Source: Enterobacter sp. (GTDB taxonomy: Bacteria; Pseudomonadota; Gammaproteobacteria; Enterobacterales; Enterobacteriaceae). Taken from it: a stretch of DNA of 64,000 nt. The notes below the pieces were generated by a model, which worked only from the letters and a program-made list of their open reading frames with translations, ran no database searches and was not told where the DNA came from. The stretch spans positions 62,001 to 126,000 of the forward strand of contig JALCNW010000004.1 of NCBI GenBank assembly GCA_022649305.1, read 5' to 3'. This document shows positions 18,162 to 29,834 of the stretch, piece by piece; within the stretch, counting starts at the first letter, position 1, and each line of letters opens with the position of its first letter. Position numbers and translations under genes: made by a program.

Positions 18162-18185
18162 GCCCCTCATGGCGTCATGAGGGGC
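18162..18185 (+). terminator. araF-araG intercistronic hairpin
   Basis: Nine-bp perfect stem GCCCCTCAT / ATGAGGGGC with a 6-base loop and no T-run. E. coli has a comparable araF-araG structure linked to higher araF mRNA levels. Confidence 0.7.
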
Positions 18186-18217
18186 CAGACGTACACTACT
18201 GAAATCACGGAGACGTT

Positions 18218-19732
18218 ATGCAACAGTCTGACCCGTATCTCTCTTTTCGCGGCATCGGTAAAACGTTTCCCGGTGTTAACGCGCTGACCGACATCAGTTT
18301 CGACTGCTATCCCGGTCAGATTCACGCCCTGATGGGGGAGAATGGCGCAGGGAAATCCACACTGCTGAAAGTGCTCAGCGGCAATTACGCCCCCACCACG
18401 GGTTCGCTCGCCATCCGAGGCGAAGAGGTCTCGTTTGCCGATACCAACGCGGCGCTAAACGCAGGGGTCGCAATCATCTATCAGGAACTGCACCTTGTTC
18501 CTGAGATGACGGTGGCAGAAAACATTTATCTGGGGCAGCTCCCGCACAAAGGCGGTTTTGTTAATCGCTCACTGCTTAATTACGAAGCAGGATTGCAGCT
18601 CAAGCACCTCGGTCTGGATATCGATCCCCAAACCCCACTGAAATACCTTTCTATCGGCCAATGGCAGATGGTTGAAATTGCCAAGGCACTGGCGCGTAAC
18701 GCCAAGATAATCGCCTTTGATGAACCGACAAGCTCGCTGTCGGCGCGAGAGATCGAGAATCTGTTCCGCGTCATCCGCGAGTTACGCAAAGAAGGTCGCA
18801 TCATCTTATACGTTTCGCATCGTATGGAAGAGATCTTTGCCCTCAGCGACGCCATCACCGTATTTAAAGATGGCCGATACGTTCGTACCTTCACCGACAT
18901 GCAGCAGGTCAATCACGACCAACTGGTGCAAGCGATGGTAGGACGTGAACTAGGGGATATCTATCACTGGCAATCCCGACCGTACGGCGAAGAACGTCTG
19001 CGACTGGATAGCGTTAAGGCTCCTGGGGTGCGTACCCCGATTAGCCTGACGGTGCGTAGCGGAGAAATCGTCGGGCTCTTTGGCCTGGTAGGGGCAGGGC
19101 GTAGCGAATTAATGAAAGGGCTGTTTGGCGGAACGAGGATCACCGCGGGTCAGGTTTACATCGACGGTGAGCCGGTCGATATCCAAAAACCTGCGCATGC
19201 TATCCGTGCGGGCATGATGCTATGTCCTGAGGATCGTAAAGCGGATGGGATTATTCCTGTGCACTCCGTGCGGGACAACATCAATATTTCTGCCCGACGG
19301 AAGTTTATCCGTGCTGGCTGTCTGATCAATGACGGCTGGGAAGCGACTAATGCGGATCACCATATCCGTTCGCTCAATATCAAAACGCCTGGGGCCGAGC
19401 AGCTGATCATGAACCTTTCTGGCGGCAATCAACAGAAAGCCATTCTGGGTCGTTGGCTGTCGGAGGATATGAAGGTCATTTTGCTTGATGAGCCAACGCG
19501 CGGTATCGACGTTGGCGCGAAGCACGAAATCTACAACGTCATCTATGCGCTGGCAAAACGCGGTGTGGCAGTGCTATTCGCCTCGAGTGACCTGCCCGAA
19601 GTGCTTGGCGTAGCCGACCGCATCATCGTCATGCGTGAAGGCGATATCGCTGGTGAATTGCACCATGAACAGGCGAATGAACAACAGGCGTTGAGCCTCG
19701 CCATGCCTAAAGTCAGCCAGGCTGTCGCCTGA
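18218..19732 (+). CDS. araG: L-arabinose ABC importer ATP-binding protein AraG
   Basis: The 504-residue product has two ABC domains. The first has Walker [10 protein letters not shown] (about residues 40-48), signature LSIGQWQ (atypical for LSGGQ, as in other sugar ABC proteins of this class) and Walker [12 protein letters not shown]. The second has a degenerate Walker A ([10 protein letters not shown]), signature LSGGNQQK and Walker [11 protein letters not shown]. It powers arabinose import at the cytoplasmic face. Spacing to araH is 14 bp, so the two are co-transcribed. Confidence 0.97.
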   Translation: MQQSDPYLSFRGIGKTFPGVNALTDISFDCYPGQIHALMGENGAGKSTLLKVLSGNYAPTTGSLAIRGEEVSFADTNAALNAGVAIIYQELHLVPEMTVAENIYLGQLPHKGGFVNRSLLNYEAGLQLKHLGLDIDPQTPLKYLSIGQWQMVEIAKALARNAKIIAFDEPTSSLSAREIENLFRVIRELRKEGRIILYVSHRMEEIFALSDAITVFKDGRYVRTFTDMQQVNHDQLVQAMVGRELGDIYHWQSRPYGEERLRLDSVKAPGVRTPISLTVRSGEIVGLFGLVGAGRSELMKGLFGGTRITAGQVYIDGEPVDIQKPAHAIRAGMMLCPEDRKADGIIPVHSVRDNINISARRKFIRAGCLINDGWEATNADHHIRSLNIKTPGAEQLIMNLSGGNQQKAILGRWLSEDMKVILLDEPTRGIDVGAKHEIYNVIYALAKRGVAVLFASSDLPEVLGVADRIIVMREGDIAGELHHEQANEQQALSLAMPKVSQAVA

Positions 19733-19746
19733 GTAAGGAGTTAATG

Positions 19747-20727
19747 ATGTCCTCTGTAACTACATCCCGGGCGCCGAAATCGGCTTTCAGTCTTGGGCGA
19801 ATCTGGGATCAATACGGGATGCTGGTCGTCTTTGCCGTCCTGTTCCTCGGATGTGCGATCTTTGTGCCGAACTTTGCCAGTTTTATCAATATGAAAGGGC
19901 TGGGGCTGGCGATTTCCATGTCCGGCATGGTGGCGTGCGGCATGCTTTTTTGCCTGGCCTCCGGAGACTTTGATCTCTCCGTTGCGTCGGTGATTGCGTG
20001 CGCCGGGGTGACCACGGCGGTGGTTATCAACATGACGGAAAGCCTGTGGATTGGCGTATTTGCCGGTCTGCTGCTTGGCATGCTCAGTGGTCTGGTCAAT
20101 GGCTTTGTGATCGCGCGTTTGAAGATTAACGCCCTGATTACCACCCTCGCGACCATGCAAATTGTGCGCGGCCTGGCCTATATCATTTCTGATGGTAAAG
20201 CGGTGGGTATCGAAGACGAGCGTTTCTTCGCGCTGGGCTACGCTAACTGGCTGGGTCTGCCTGCGCCTATCTGGCTCACGGTGGGTTGCCTGATTATCTT
20301 CGGCTTCTTGCTCAATCGGACCACGTTTGGGCGTAACACCCTGGCGATTGGCGGGAACGAAGAGGCGGCGCGTTTGGCCGGTGTTCCAGTCGTTCGCACG
20401 AAGATCATCATCTTTGTGCTATCAGGGTTGGTATCTGCCGCGGCGGGGATTATTTTGGCATCGCGAATGACCAGCGGACAGCCGATGACGTCGATTGGTT
20501 ATGAGCTAATTGTTATCTCAGCCTGCGTTTTAGGCGGTGTTTCGCTCAAAGGAGGCATCGGAAAAATCTCATATGTGGTGGCCGGTATTCTGATCCTCGG
20601 CACCGTGGAGAACGCCATGAACCTGCTGAACATCTCGCCGTTCTCTCAATACGTCGTACGTGGCCTCATCCTGCTTGCAGCGGTGATCTTCGACCGTTAC
20701 AAGCAAAAAGCAAAGCGCACCGTATAA
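19747..20727 (+). CDS. araH: L-arabinose ABC importer permease AraH
   Basis: The 326-residue, highly hydrophobic product matches E. coli AraH (328) over its length, including LASGDFDLSVASVIACAG and the EEAARLAGVPVVRTK loop typical of RbsC-type permeases. ATG at 19747 was preferred because AAGGAG lies 6 bases upstream; the adjacent ATG at 19744 is also possible. It forms the membrane channel of the arabinose importer. A strong terminator follows. Confidence 0.97.
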   Translation: MSSVTTSRAPKSAFSLGRIWDQYGMLVVFAVLFLGCAIFVPNFASFINMKGLGLAISMSGMVACGMLFCLASGDFDLSVASVIACAGVTTAVVINMTESLWIGVFAGLLLGMLSGLVNGFVIARLKINALITTLATMQIVRGLAYIISDGKAVGIEDERFFALGYANWLGLPAPIWLTVGCLIIFGFLLNRTTFGRNTLAIGGNEEAARLAGVPVVRTKIIIFVLSGLVSAAAGIILASRMTSGQPMTSIGYELIVISACVLGGVSLKGGIGKISYVVAGILILGTVENAMNLLNISPFSQYVVRGLILLAAVIFDRYKQKAKRTV

Positions 20728-20779
20728 CGCTTTTCCTGCCTGAACGCGACACAACTTTTAAGTGTAGTCGCACCTCTTA

Positions 20780-20811
20780 ACCGCCCGCCAGCATCCCTGG
20801 TGGGCGGTTTG
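20780..20811 (+). terminator. Terminator of araFGH
   Basis: Twelve-bp stem ACCGCCCGCCAG / CTGGTGGGCGGT with one G-T wobble, a 5-base loop and a short T tail. Confidence 0.8.
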
Positions 20812-20836
20812 CTAAATGGCGAGCAGCGTCACACTG

Positions 20837-20846
20837 TCTATACTTA
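20837..20846 (+). promoter_or_regulatory. Sigma-S-type -10 element of otsBA
   Basis: TCTATACTTA closely fits the extended -10 preferred by RpoS (KCTAYRCTTAA). It lies about 60 bp before otsB. otsBA is a classic RpoS-dependent osmotic and stationary-phase operon in E. coli, which supports the call. Confidence 0.7.
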
Positions 20847-20858
20847 CATGGCGATTGA

Positions 20859-23109
<2,251 letters not shown>

Positions 23110-23114
23110 GTTTG

Positions 23115-23145
23115 CCCCTCGGTGGCCCTACGCGCCACCGAGGGG
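23115..23145. terminator. Bidirectional hairpin between otsA and uspC
   Basis: Twelve-bp perfect stem CCCCTCGGTGGC / GCCACCGAGGGG with a 7-base loop. It overlaps the last codons of convergent uspC. No T-run is present. Confidence 0.7.
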
Positions 23146-23556
23146 AACTAACAGCACATCCACCAGGCTTGAGCGAACAATCGCTTTAGCCGAACACGCC
23201 GCGCGTGAAAAGAAGCTTTGGTTATGGTTTCCGCAAATAACCAAATCAATATTCTGTTTACGGCAAATATCGAGAATATGTTCGCTTAATTCCCCCGTTG
23301 CAATAAACGTCCGTTCAATTGGATATTGCGCCTTCTCTTCCAGCTCCTGCAAAAACTGCTGCGTCTCTTCCTGCAATACGCCACGGAGGTCTTCTAACAT
23401 CGGGGCTGCCATCTGATTAAACATTTCCGGCTCAGCGGCAAGAGTGACCAGGCTTACCCGCGCGTTGTGGGGTCTGGCGATGGAAACCGCGCGAGATAAA
23501 AGAAGGTGGCTTTCTGGTGAAACGGCTACGCAAACAAGTAGATGTGAGTAACTCAT
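23128..23556 (-). CDS. uspC: Universal stress protein UspC
   Basis: The 142-residue product matches E. coli UspC (YecG), same length. It has the UspA fold: LLVCVAVSPES at the N-terminus and the C-terminal DLVICGNHNQSFFSRAACSAKAIV loop. UspC belongs to the UspA/C/D class, which lacks the ATP-binding G-2x-G-9x-G(S/T) motif, and that motif is absent here too. In E. coli it aids survival of DNA and salt stress. AAGGAG lies 8 bases before the ATG. It is divergent from flhDC across a long control region. Confidence 0.95.
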   Translation of the reverse strand: MSYSHLLVCVAVSPESHLLLSRAVSIARPHNARVSLVTLAAEPEMFNQMAAPMLEDLRGVLQEETQQFLQELEEKAQYPIERTFIATGELSEHILDICRKQNIDLVICGNHNQSFFSRAACSAKAIVRSSLVDVLLVPLGGA

Positions 23557-24061
23557 CGCCCACTCCTTAGATGAGTGAAAACAGGTTATGAGAAACCATT
23601 AGCGCGATTTGCGCCGCTTCGCAAGAGGGCAATACGACATTAGTGTGACGCTTCTCATAATTATTCATTAATTATTCTTATAAAAAGAATAATGGCATAA
23701 GTCGGGTTGCTAACTAAAATTAGATACTTAACGGAAATCTTACAAATTAAATAATGTACTGTTAAATCGTCTTAACGGGTTATCAACAGAATGATTATGG
23801 TTACCCACCGAAACCATTGCGTTTTGCTTACTCAATAACTGCCTGTTTTTTAAGAATATTAACTTAACGTTTCTAACTAAGAGATCGCATGACATTCTGA
23901 GCCTCTGGAATCGCCCCCCGAGAGCAAGATACGTGCCCGGATCGATAATGCTTCTGAATGAGTATTCGTCAACAAGGAATAGATAACGCCTTCGACTGAG
24001 CATATTTTGTCCAATTTACAAGACACGCTGATGGATTTATGCGTGATTCTTGGTTAAATTA

Positions 24062-24077
24062 TGTGACGCACGTCACA
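24062..24077 (+). promoter_or_regulatory. CRP site of the flhDC promoter
   Basis: TGTGA-CGCACG-TCACA is a perfect match to the CRP consensus. Its centre is about 71 bp before the expected transcription start near 24141, the same position as the CRP site that activates flhDC in E. coli. Confidence 0.9.
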
Positions 24078-24144
24078 TTTTTTTTAAATTTCGGGAGGGG
24101 CTGCATTGTATGTGTGAAAACTGACGAGTAGAGTTGCCTCGAAT

Positions 24145-24158
24145 TAGGAAAAATCTTA
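24145..24158 (+). promoter_or_regulatory. RcsAB box in the flhDC leader
   Basis: TAGGAAAAATCTTA fits the RcsAB box (TaAGaatatTCctA, read in reverse) and lies just after the presumed flhDC start, as in E. coli where RcsB/RcsA represses flagellar synthesis. Confidence 0.85.
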
Positions 24159-24350
24159 GTTATTTGTAAGAAATGATAAAGCGTGTAAGCAAAAGGACAT
24201 CATTTTCCGCACCATGCGCTTTAATCACAGAGCCCTTAATTCAACTATGCATTTACGCCTTTTCTTTTTTTTTACCGGGGTTTTCCCGGCGACATCACGG
24301 GGTGCGGTCTTACCGCATAAAATAATAGTTGGTTATTCTGGATGGGAAAA

Positions 24351-24701
24351 ATGCATACATCCGAGTTGCTGAAACACGTGTATGACATCAATTTGTCATA
24401 CTTATTGCTTGCGCAGCGTTTGATTAGTGAAGACAAAGCGTCCGCAATGTTCCGCCTGGGTATCAGCGAAGAGATGGCAACGACGCTGGGCGGATTGACC
24501 CTCCCTCAGATGGTGAAACTGGCGGAAACAAATCAACTGGTTTGTCAGTTCCGCTTTGACAGCCATCAGACAATTACTCGTCTGACTCAGGATTCTCGCG
24601 TTGACGATCTGCAACAGATCCATACCGGAATATTGCTTTCGACACGCCTCCTCTCTGAAGTCAGTAAGTCTGATGACGTGGCCCGTAAGAAAAGGGCTTA
24701 A
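24351..24701 (+). CDS. flhD: Flagellar master regulator subunit FlhD
   Basis: The 116-residue product is FlhD, beginning [20 protein letters not shown] and ending ARKKRA as in E. coli. It forms the FlhD4C2 complex that activates class II flagellar promoters with sigma-70. An upstream in-frame ATG at 24342 adds three residues (MGK). The shorter form matches the usual annotation, but neither has a strong ribosome site. The stop codon overlaps the first possible flhC ATG by one base, so the two are tightly coupled. Confidence 0.97.
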   Translation: MHTSELLKHVYDINLSYLLLAQRLISEDKASAMFRLGISEEMATTLGGLTLPQMVKLAETNQLVCQFRFDSHQTITRLTQDSRVDDLQQIHTGILLSTRLLSEVSKSDDVARKKRA

Positions 24702-24703
24702 TG

Positions 24704-25282
24704 ATGAGCGTAAAAAGCATTGTTCAGGAAGCTCGCGACATTCAGTTGGCAATGGAACTGATCACGCTGGGCGCCCGCTTGCAAATGCTGGAAAGCGAGA
24801 CTCAGTTGAGTCGCGGTCGTCTTATTAAGTTATATAAAGAATTACGTGGCAGCCCCCCACCAAAAGGCATGCTGCCATTTTCAACCGACTGGTTTATGAC
24901 CTGGGAACAAAACATTCACGCATCGATGTTTTGTAACGCCTGGCAGTATCTTTTGAAAACCGGTTTATGTAGCGGCGTCGATGCCGTTATTAAAGCTTAC
25001 AAGCTCTATCTTGAACAGTGTCCGCAGCCAGAAGAGGGGCCATTGCTGGCGCTGACTCGCGCATGGACGCTGGTTCGTTTCGTTGAAAGTGGTCTCTTAC
25101 AATTGTCTAGCTGCAACTGCTGCAATGGCAACTTTATCACCCATGCTCATCAACCCGCGGGTAGCTTTGCCTGTAGTTTATGCCAGCCGCCATCCCGCGC
25201 GGTAAAAAGACGTAAACTTTCCTCGAATGCTGCCGATATTATTCCACAACTGCTGGATGAACAGATCGAACACGCTGTTTAA
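24704..25282 (+). CDS. flhC: Flagellar master regulator subunit FlhC
   Basis: The 192-residue product is FlhC, highly conserved. The four zinc cysteines are visible in the CNCCNGNF...CSLC segment (about residues 138-161). With FlhD it binds class II flagellar promoters such as that of flhB. ATG at 24704 fits E. coli numbering; ATG 24701 is adjacent. Its 3' coding region contains the sigma-28 promoter of motA, and a terminator hairpin lies 24 bp after the stop. Confidence 0.98.
   Translation: MSVKSIVQEARDIQLAMELITLGARLQMLESETQLSRGRLIKLYKELRGSPPPKGMLPFSTDWFMTWEQNIHASMFCNAWQYLLKTGLCSGVDAVIKAYKLYLEQCPQPEEGPLLALTRAWTLVRFVESGLLQLSSCNCCNGNFITHAHQPAGSFACSLCQPPSRAVKRRKLSSNAADIIPQLLDEQIEHAV
25213..25239 (+). 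promoter_or_regulatory. Sigma-28 (FliA) promoter of motAB-cheAW inside flhC
   Basis: TAAACTTT-N11-GCCGATAT matches the FliA consensus TAAAGTTT-N11-GCCGATAA at 14 of 16 positions with exact spacing. It lies within the flhC coding region, where the E. coli motA promoter also lies. Confidence 0.88.
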
Positions 25283-25338
25283 CCCGAACGTGTGGGAAAG
25301 ATTCCAGCAGCGGTAAATTATTACCGCTGCTTTTTTTT
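25247..25338 (+). ncRNA. motR: Probable MotR sRNA (motA leader RNA)
   Basis: From the predicted sigma-28 start (about 25247) to the terminator ending at 25338 gives an RNA of about 92 nt. E. coli MotR is a sigma-28-dependent sRNA of this size from the motA 5' leader that acts in flagellar control. Position, size, promoter and terminator agree. The 5' end is estimated, and the pairing targets cannot be tested here. Confidence 0.65.
25306..25338 (+). terminator. Terminator between flhC and motA
   Basis: Stem AGCAGCGGTAA / TTACCGCTGCT followed by eight T. It ends flhDC transcripts and would also end the short leader RNA made from the sigma-28 promoter, so motA needs read-through. Confidence 0.93.
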
Positions 25339-25404
25339 GCCCTGAGCTCGGACAATCATGCGATCTGAACATCCCGCCAAAGTCACTAGCGGAAGGATGA
25401 TGTC

Positions 25405-26292
25405 GTGCTTATCTTATTAGGTTACCTTGTTGTAATCGTAACAGTTTTCGGCGGTTATATGATGACCGGCGGGCACCTTGGAGCACTCTATCAACCGTCT
25501 GAGTTTATTATCATTGGCGGGGCGGGAATTGGTGCGTTTATCGTTGGCAACAACGGTAAATCGATTAAGGGAACGCTGAAAGCGCTTCCGCTGCTGTTTC
25601 GCCGTTCGAAATACACCAAAAGCATGTACATGGATTTACTGGCGCTGCTGTATCGCCTGATGGCGAAGTCACGCCAGCAGGGGATGTTTTCGCTGGAGCG
25701 GGACATTGAAAACCCGAAAGAGAGCGAAATCTTCGCCAGCTACCCCCGGATTCTGGCCGATCCGATGATGCTCGATTTTATTGTCGACTATCTGCGTCTC
25801 ATCATCAGCGGCAACATGAACACCTTCGAAATCGAAGCGCTGATGGACGAGGAAATTGAAACCCACGAAAGTGAATCCGAAGTCCCGGCAAACAGCCTGG
25901 CACTGGTCGGCGACTCGTTACCGGCATTCGGTATCGTTGCGGCGGTAATGGGCGTGGTTCACGCACTGGCCTCGGCGGATCGCCCGGCGGCGGAACTCGG
26001 CGCATTGATTGCCCACGCGATGGTGGGAACCTTCCTCGGTATTCTCCTCGCTTATGGATTTATCTCTCCACTGGCAAGCGTACTGCGTCAGAAGAGCGCC
26101 GAAACCACCAAAATGATGCAGTGTGTGAAGATTACGCTGCTGTCGAATCTTAACGGTTATGCACCGCCAATCGCTGTGGAGTTCGGACGTAAAACGCTGT
26201 ACTCCAGCGAGCGCCCATCGTTTATTGAGCTCGAAGAGCACGTGCGCGCGGTGAAAAACCCAAACCAGCAGACGACGACTGAGGACGCATGA
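25405..26292 (+). CDS. motA: Flagellar motor stator protein MotA
   Basis: The 295-residue product has the same length as E. coli MotA. It has four membrane segments (two near the N-terminus, two at about residues 170-230) and a large cytoplasmic loop with the charged motif [14 protein letters not shown] (Arg90/Glu98 region) that contacts FliG. With MotB it forms the proton-driven stator. The start is GTG at 25405 after GGAAGG, as in E. coli. It overlaps motB by 4 bp. Confidence 0.98.
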   Translation: MLILLGYLVVIVTVFGGYMMTGGHLGALYQPSEFIIIGGAGIGAFIVGNNGKSIKGTLKALPLLFRRSKYTKSMYMDLLALLYRLMAKSRQQGMFSLERDIENPKESEIFASYPRILADPMMLDFIVDYLRLIISGNMNTFEIEALMDEEIETHESESEVPANSLALVGDSLPAFGIVAAVMGVVHALASADRPAAELGALIAHAMVGTFLGILLAYGFISPLASVLRQKSAETTKMMQCVKITLLSNLNGYAPPIAVEFGRKTLYSSERPSFIELEEHVRAVKNPNQQTTTEDA

Positions 26293-27218
26293 AAAATCAG
26301 TCCCATCCCATCGTCATCGTAAAAAAGCGCAAGCACAAAAGTCATGGGCATGGATCCCACGGCTCGTGGAAGATCGCGTATGCGGACTTTATGACCGCCA
26401 TGATGGCGTTTTTCCTTGTGATGTGGCTGATTTCTATCTCCAGCCCGAAAGAGCTGATACAGATTGCAGAGTATTTCAGAACCCCACTGGCCACAGCGGT
26501 GACAGGTGGGCAGCGTATATCTGAAAGCGACAGTGCCATTCCAGGCGGGGGTGATGATTTCACCCAGCAGAAGGGTGAAGTCAAAAGAGAACCTAACATC
26601 AATGAGCTGAAAAAACGCATGGAGCAAGCGCGCCTGAAAAAACTGCGCGGTGACCTCGACCAGCTTATTGAGGCCGATCCGAAACTGCGCGCATTGCGCC
26701 CGCACCTCAAGATTGATTTGGTGCAGGAAGGTTTACGTATTCAGATTATTGATAGCCAGAATCGCCCAATGTTTAAAACCGGCAGCGCGGACGTCGAGCC
26801 TTATATGCGCGACATTTTGCGCGGTATTGCGCCCGTCCTGAACGGTATTCCAAACCGTATTAGTCTCTCGGGGCACACGGATGATTTTCCGTATGCCAAC
26901 GGCGAGAAGGGATACAGCAACTGGGAGCTTTCTGCCGACCGTGCCAACGCCTCGCGTCGCGAGCTGGTCACCGGTGGGCTTGATGAAGGCAAAGTTCTGC
27001 GCGTCGTTGGCATGGCCGCAACCATGCGAATGACCGACCGTGGACCGGATGACGCCGTTAACCGTCGTATCAGTCTTTTAGTGCTCAATCAGCAGGCGGA
27101 GCAGACCATTCTGCATGAAAACGCCGAAAGCCAGAATGAGTCACTGGACGATTTAAAACAGCCAGGGGCAGTGCCTTCGGCTGCCGTTCCAACATCGCCA
27201 CCAGCCAATCCGAGGTGA
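26289..27218 (+). CDS. motB: Flagellar motor stator protein MotB
   Basis: The 309-residue product has one N-terminal membrane helix carrying the proton-binding aspartate ([16 protein letters not shown]; Asp33 here, Asp32 in E. coli) and a periplasmic OmpA-like peptidoglycan-binding domain ([11 protein letters not shown]...[14 protein letters not shown], about residues 195-235). It anchors the stator to the cell wall and carries protons with MotA. The C-terminal tail after 275 is Pro/Ala-rich. Coupled to motA by an ATGA overlap; cheA starts 4 bases after its stop. Confidence 0.98.
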   Translation: MKNQSHPIVIVKKRKHKSHGHGSHGSWKIAYADFMTAMMAFFLVMWLISISSPKELIQIAEYFRTPLATAVTGGQRISESDSAIPGGGDDFTQQKGEVKREPNINELKKRMEQARLKKLRGDLDQLIEADPKLRALRPHLKIDLVQEGLRIQIIDSQNRPMFKTGSADVEPYMRDILRGIAPVLNGIPNRISLSGHTDDFPYANGEKGYSNWELSADRANASRRELVTGGLDEGKVLRVVGMAATMRMTDRGPDDAVNRRISLLVLNQQAEQTILHENAESQNESLDDLKQPGAVPSAAVPTSPPANPR

Positions 27219-27222
27219 TAGC

Positions 27223-29262
27223 GTGAGCATGGATATTAGCGATTTTTACCAGACATTTTTTGATGAAGCCGACGAGTTGTTGGCTGACATGGAGCAGCAT
27301 CTGCTGGATTTGGTGCCTGAGGCACCGGATTCAGAACAGCTTAATGCCATTTTCCGCGCGGCACACTCGATAAAAGGTGGCGCCGGAACCTTTGGTTTTA
27401 CCGTCCTGCAGGAGACAACCCATTTAATGGAAAACCTGCTGGATGAAGCTCGACGCGGTGAGATGCAGCTGAATACCGACATTATCAACCTGTTTTTGGA
27501 AACCAAAGATATTATGCAGGAACAGCTCGACGCCTATAAAAGCTCGCAAGAGCCTGATGCTGCCAGCTTCGAATACATCTGCAACGCGTTGCGCCAGCTT
27601 GCGCTGGAAGCAAAAGGTGCAGTAGCCGCGCCTGCCGTGAATGCGGCAAAATTAAGCGTGGTTGATGCACTAGCCGCTGAAGGCGCGACCGCGCCCGTGG
27701 AGGAAGCAAAGCTTCGCGTGATTCTCTCTCGCCTTAAAGAAGGCGAAGTGAATTTACTCGAAGAGGAGCTCGGTAATCTGGCAACCCTCAGCAACGTGGT
27801 AAAAGGCAAAGACAGTCTTGCCGCGACGCTGGATGGTGGTATCGGTCAGGATGATATCGTGGCGGTGCTGTGCTTTGTGATTGAAGCCGATCAAATCGAT
27901 TTTGAAACCGAAGCCGTCGCAGAAAGCGCGCCTGCTGAAAACGAAGAAAAGGGTGTTGCGCCAGAAGTGGCTGCGCCCGCCGTGGCGGCAAACGCGCCTG
28001 CGCTGAAGGCGGTGCCGAATGAAGCGGGTACGCCAAACCGTGCGGAACGCGAAAAACCAGCAGCACGCAGCAGTGAATCAACCAGCATTCGCGTGGCGGT
28101 TGAGAAGGTTGACCAACTGATTAACCTGGTCGGCGAACTGGTCATCACCCAGTCGATGCTGGCTCAGCGTTCTAATGAACTTGATCCCGTAACGCATGGC
28201 GATTTGATTACCAGCATGGGTCAGTTACAACGTAACGCCCGTGACCTGCAGGAGTCGGTGATGTCCATCCGCATGATGCCGATGGAATATGTCTTTAGCC
28301 GCTTCCCGCGTTTGGTCCGTGATTTAGCCAGCAAGCTGAACAAGCAAATTGAACTCACCCAACTGGGGAGTTCGACCGAGCTTGATAAGAGCCTGATTGA
28401 ACGCATTATCGATCCGTTGACGCACCTGGTGCGTAACAGCCTGGATCACGGCATTGAGTCACCGGAAAGCCGCATCGCGGCGGGTAAATCCCCAGTCGGG
28501 AACCTGACGTTGTCCGCTGAACACCAGGGCGGAAACATCTGTATCGAAGTGACCGACGATGGCGCAGGCCTCAATCGCGAACGTATCCTTGCGAAAGCAC
28601 TTTCTCAAGGGATGGCCGTTAACGAAAACATGACCGACGAAGAAGTGGGGATGCTTATCTTCGCGCCTGGCTTCTCGACGGCAGAACAGGTTACGGACGT
28701 TTCAGGTCGTGGTGTGGGCATGGATGTGGTGAAACGTAACATCCAGGAGATGGGTGGACACGTTGAGATCAAATCTAAACAAGGCACCGGTACCACTATT
28801 CGAATTCTGCTTCCGCTGACGCTGGCGATCCTTGACGGTATGTCGGTGAAAGTCGCCGGGGAGGTCTTTATCCTGCCGCTGAATGCGGTCATGGAGTCCT
28901 TGCAGCCAAGCGAAGAAGATTTACATCCGCTGGCCGGCGGTGAGCGCGTGCTTGAAGTGCGTGGCGAATACCTGCCGCTGGTAGAACTGTGGAAAGTGTT
29001 TGAGGTTGACGGTGCGAAGACTGAAGCCACTCAGGGCATCGTCGTCATTCTGCAAAGTGCAGGCCGTCGCTATGCACTGCTGGTTGATCAACTGATTGGT
29101 CAGCATCAGGTCGTGGTGAAGAACCTCGAAAGCAACTACCGCAAAGTGCCGGGAATTTCAGCTGCCACTATCCTTGGCGATGGCAGCGTCGCACTGATCG
29201 TCGATGTGTCGGCGCTTCAGGGTTTAAATCGTGAACAACGTGTGGCGTACACAGCCGCCTGA
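27223..29262 (+). CDS. cheA: Chemotaxis histidine kinase CheA
   Basis: The 679-residue product is 25 residues longer than E. coli CheA, the excess lying in Ala/Pro-rich linkers around the P2 domain (about residues 130-290). The HPt domain has the phosphorylated His48 ([10 protein letters not shown]). The kinase domain has the N box RNSLDHGIE (about 404-412), G1 DDGAGL and G2 GRGVGMDVV. The CheW-like domain ends the protein. It autophosphorylates under receptor control and passes phosphate to CheY and CheB. The start is GTG at 27223. Met98 is kept, allowing the CheA-short form from 27514. Confidence 0.98.
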   Translation: MSMDISDFYQTFFDEADELLADMEQHLLDLVPEAPDSEQLNAIFRAAHSIKGGAGTFGFTVLQETTHLMENLLDEARRGEMQLNTDIINLFLETKDIMQEQLDAYKSSQEPDAASFEYICNALRQLALEAKGAVAAPAVNAAKLSVVDALAAEGATAPVEEAKLRVILSRLKEGEVNLLEEELGNLATLSNVVKGKDSLAATLDGGIGQDDIVAVLCFVIEADQIDFETEAVAESAPAENEEKGVAPEVAAPAVAANAPALKAVPNEAGTPNRAEREKPAARSSESTSIRVAVEKVDQLINLVGELVITQSMLAQRSNELDPVTHGDLITSMGQLQRNARDLQESVMSIRMMPMEYVFSRFPRLVRDLASKLNKQIELTQLGSSTELDKSLIERIIDPLTHLVRNSLDHGIESPESRIAAGKSPVGNLTLSAEHQGGNICIEVTDDGAGLNRERILAKALSQGMAVNENMTDEEVGMLIFAPGFSTAEQVTDVSGRGVGMDVVKRNIQEMGGHVEIKSKQGTGTTIRILLPLTLAILDGMSVKVAGEVFILPLNAVMESLQPSEEDLHPLAGGERVLEVRGEYLPLVELWKVFEVDGAKTEATQGIVVILQSAGRRYALLVDQLIGQHQVVVKNLESNYRKVPGISAATILGDGSVALIVDVSALQGLNREQRVAYTAA

Positions 29263-29282
29263 TTAGTTAAGAAGGTAAAAAC

Positions 29283-29786
29283 ATGACCGGTATGAGTAAT
29301 GTAACGAAACTGGCGGGCGAGCCATCAGGGCAGGAATTCCTGGTTTTCACTTTAGGCGATGAAGAGTACGGCATCGATATTCTTAAAGTGCAGGAGATTC
29401 GTGGCTACGATCAGGTGACTCGCATTGCCAACACGCCTTCGTTTATCAAAGGTGTGACTAACCTGCGCGGCGTCATCGTGCCGATTGTCGACCTGCGCGT
29501 GAAGTTTAGCCAGAGCGATGTCGAGTACAACGAGAACACCGTGGTAATCGTCCTGAATCTGGGACAGCGCGTGGTCGGTATTGTGGTTGATGGCGTATCT
29601 GATGTGCTGTCGCTGACCACCGATCAGATTCGCCCGGCACCAGAATTTGCGGTGACCTTGTCCACCGAGTACCTGACGGGTCTCGGCGCGCTGGGCGATC
29701 GTATGCTGATTCTGGTTAATATCGAGAAACTGCTGAATAGCGATGAGATGGCACTGCTGGATATCGCGGCAAGCCACGTAGCGTAA
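29283..29786 (+). CDS. cheW: Chemotaxis coupling protein CheW
   Basis: The 167-residue product matches E. coli CheW in length and sequence ([35 protein letters not shown]). It links chemoreceptors to CheA in the polar arrays. It ends the mot-che operon and is followed by a strong hairpin terminator. In E. coli, tar follows next; here a seven-kilobase block of unrelated genes intervenes. Confidence 0.98.
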   Translation: MTGMSNVTKLAGEPSGQEFLVFTLGDEEYGIDILKVQEIRGYDQVTRIANTPSFIKGVTNLRGVIVPIVDLRVKFSQSDVEYNENTVVIVLNLGQRVVGIVVDGVSDVLSLTTDQIRPAPEFAVTLSTEYLTGLGALGDRMLILVNIEKLLNSDEMALLDIAASHVA

Positions 29787-29795
29787 TATCGACTT

Positions 29796-29831
29796 GCCCG
29801 GCGGCGCAATGCGTCTGCCGGGCATTTTTTT
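29796..29831 (+). terminator. Terminator of motAB-cheAW
   Basis: GCCCGGC / GCCGGGC outer stem with a 14-base REP-like interior and a seven-T run. Confidence 0.88.
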
Positions 29832-29834
29832 AGC

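Larger units (their letters stand above)
23557..24350 (+). other. Long uspC-flhD intergenic region (flhDC control region)
   Basis: About 790 bp without a convincing gene. The right part holds the flhDC promoter elements listed separately and a 5' leader of about 200 nt, the length known for the CsrA-bound flhDC leader of E. coli. A likely -10 (TAGAGT, 24129-24134) lies 7 bases before the presumed start near 24141. The stretch 23640-23900 is AT-rich. Reading frames here, for example 23740-24003 on the minus strand, show no family similarity. No insertion sequence, which often sits here in highly motile E. coli strains, is present. Confidence 0.6.

Noticed and set aside
23740-24003. 87-codon minus-strand reading frame in the uspC-flhD interval
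   Set aside because: No ribosome site, no family resemblance, and it lies in a known long regulatory region; likely chance.
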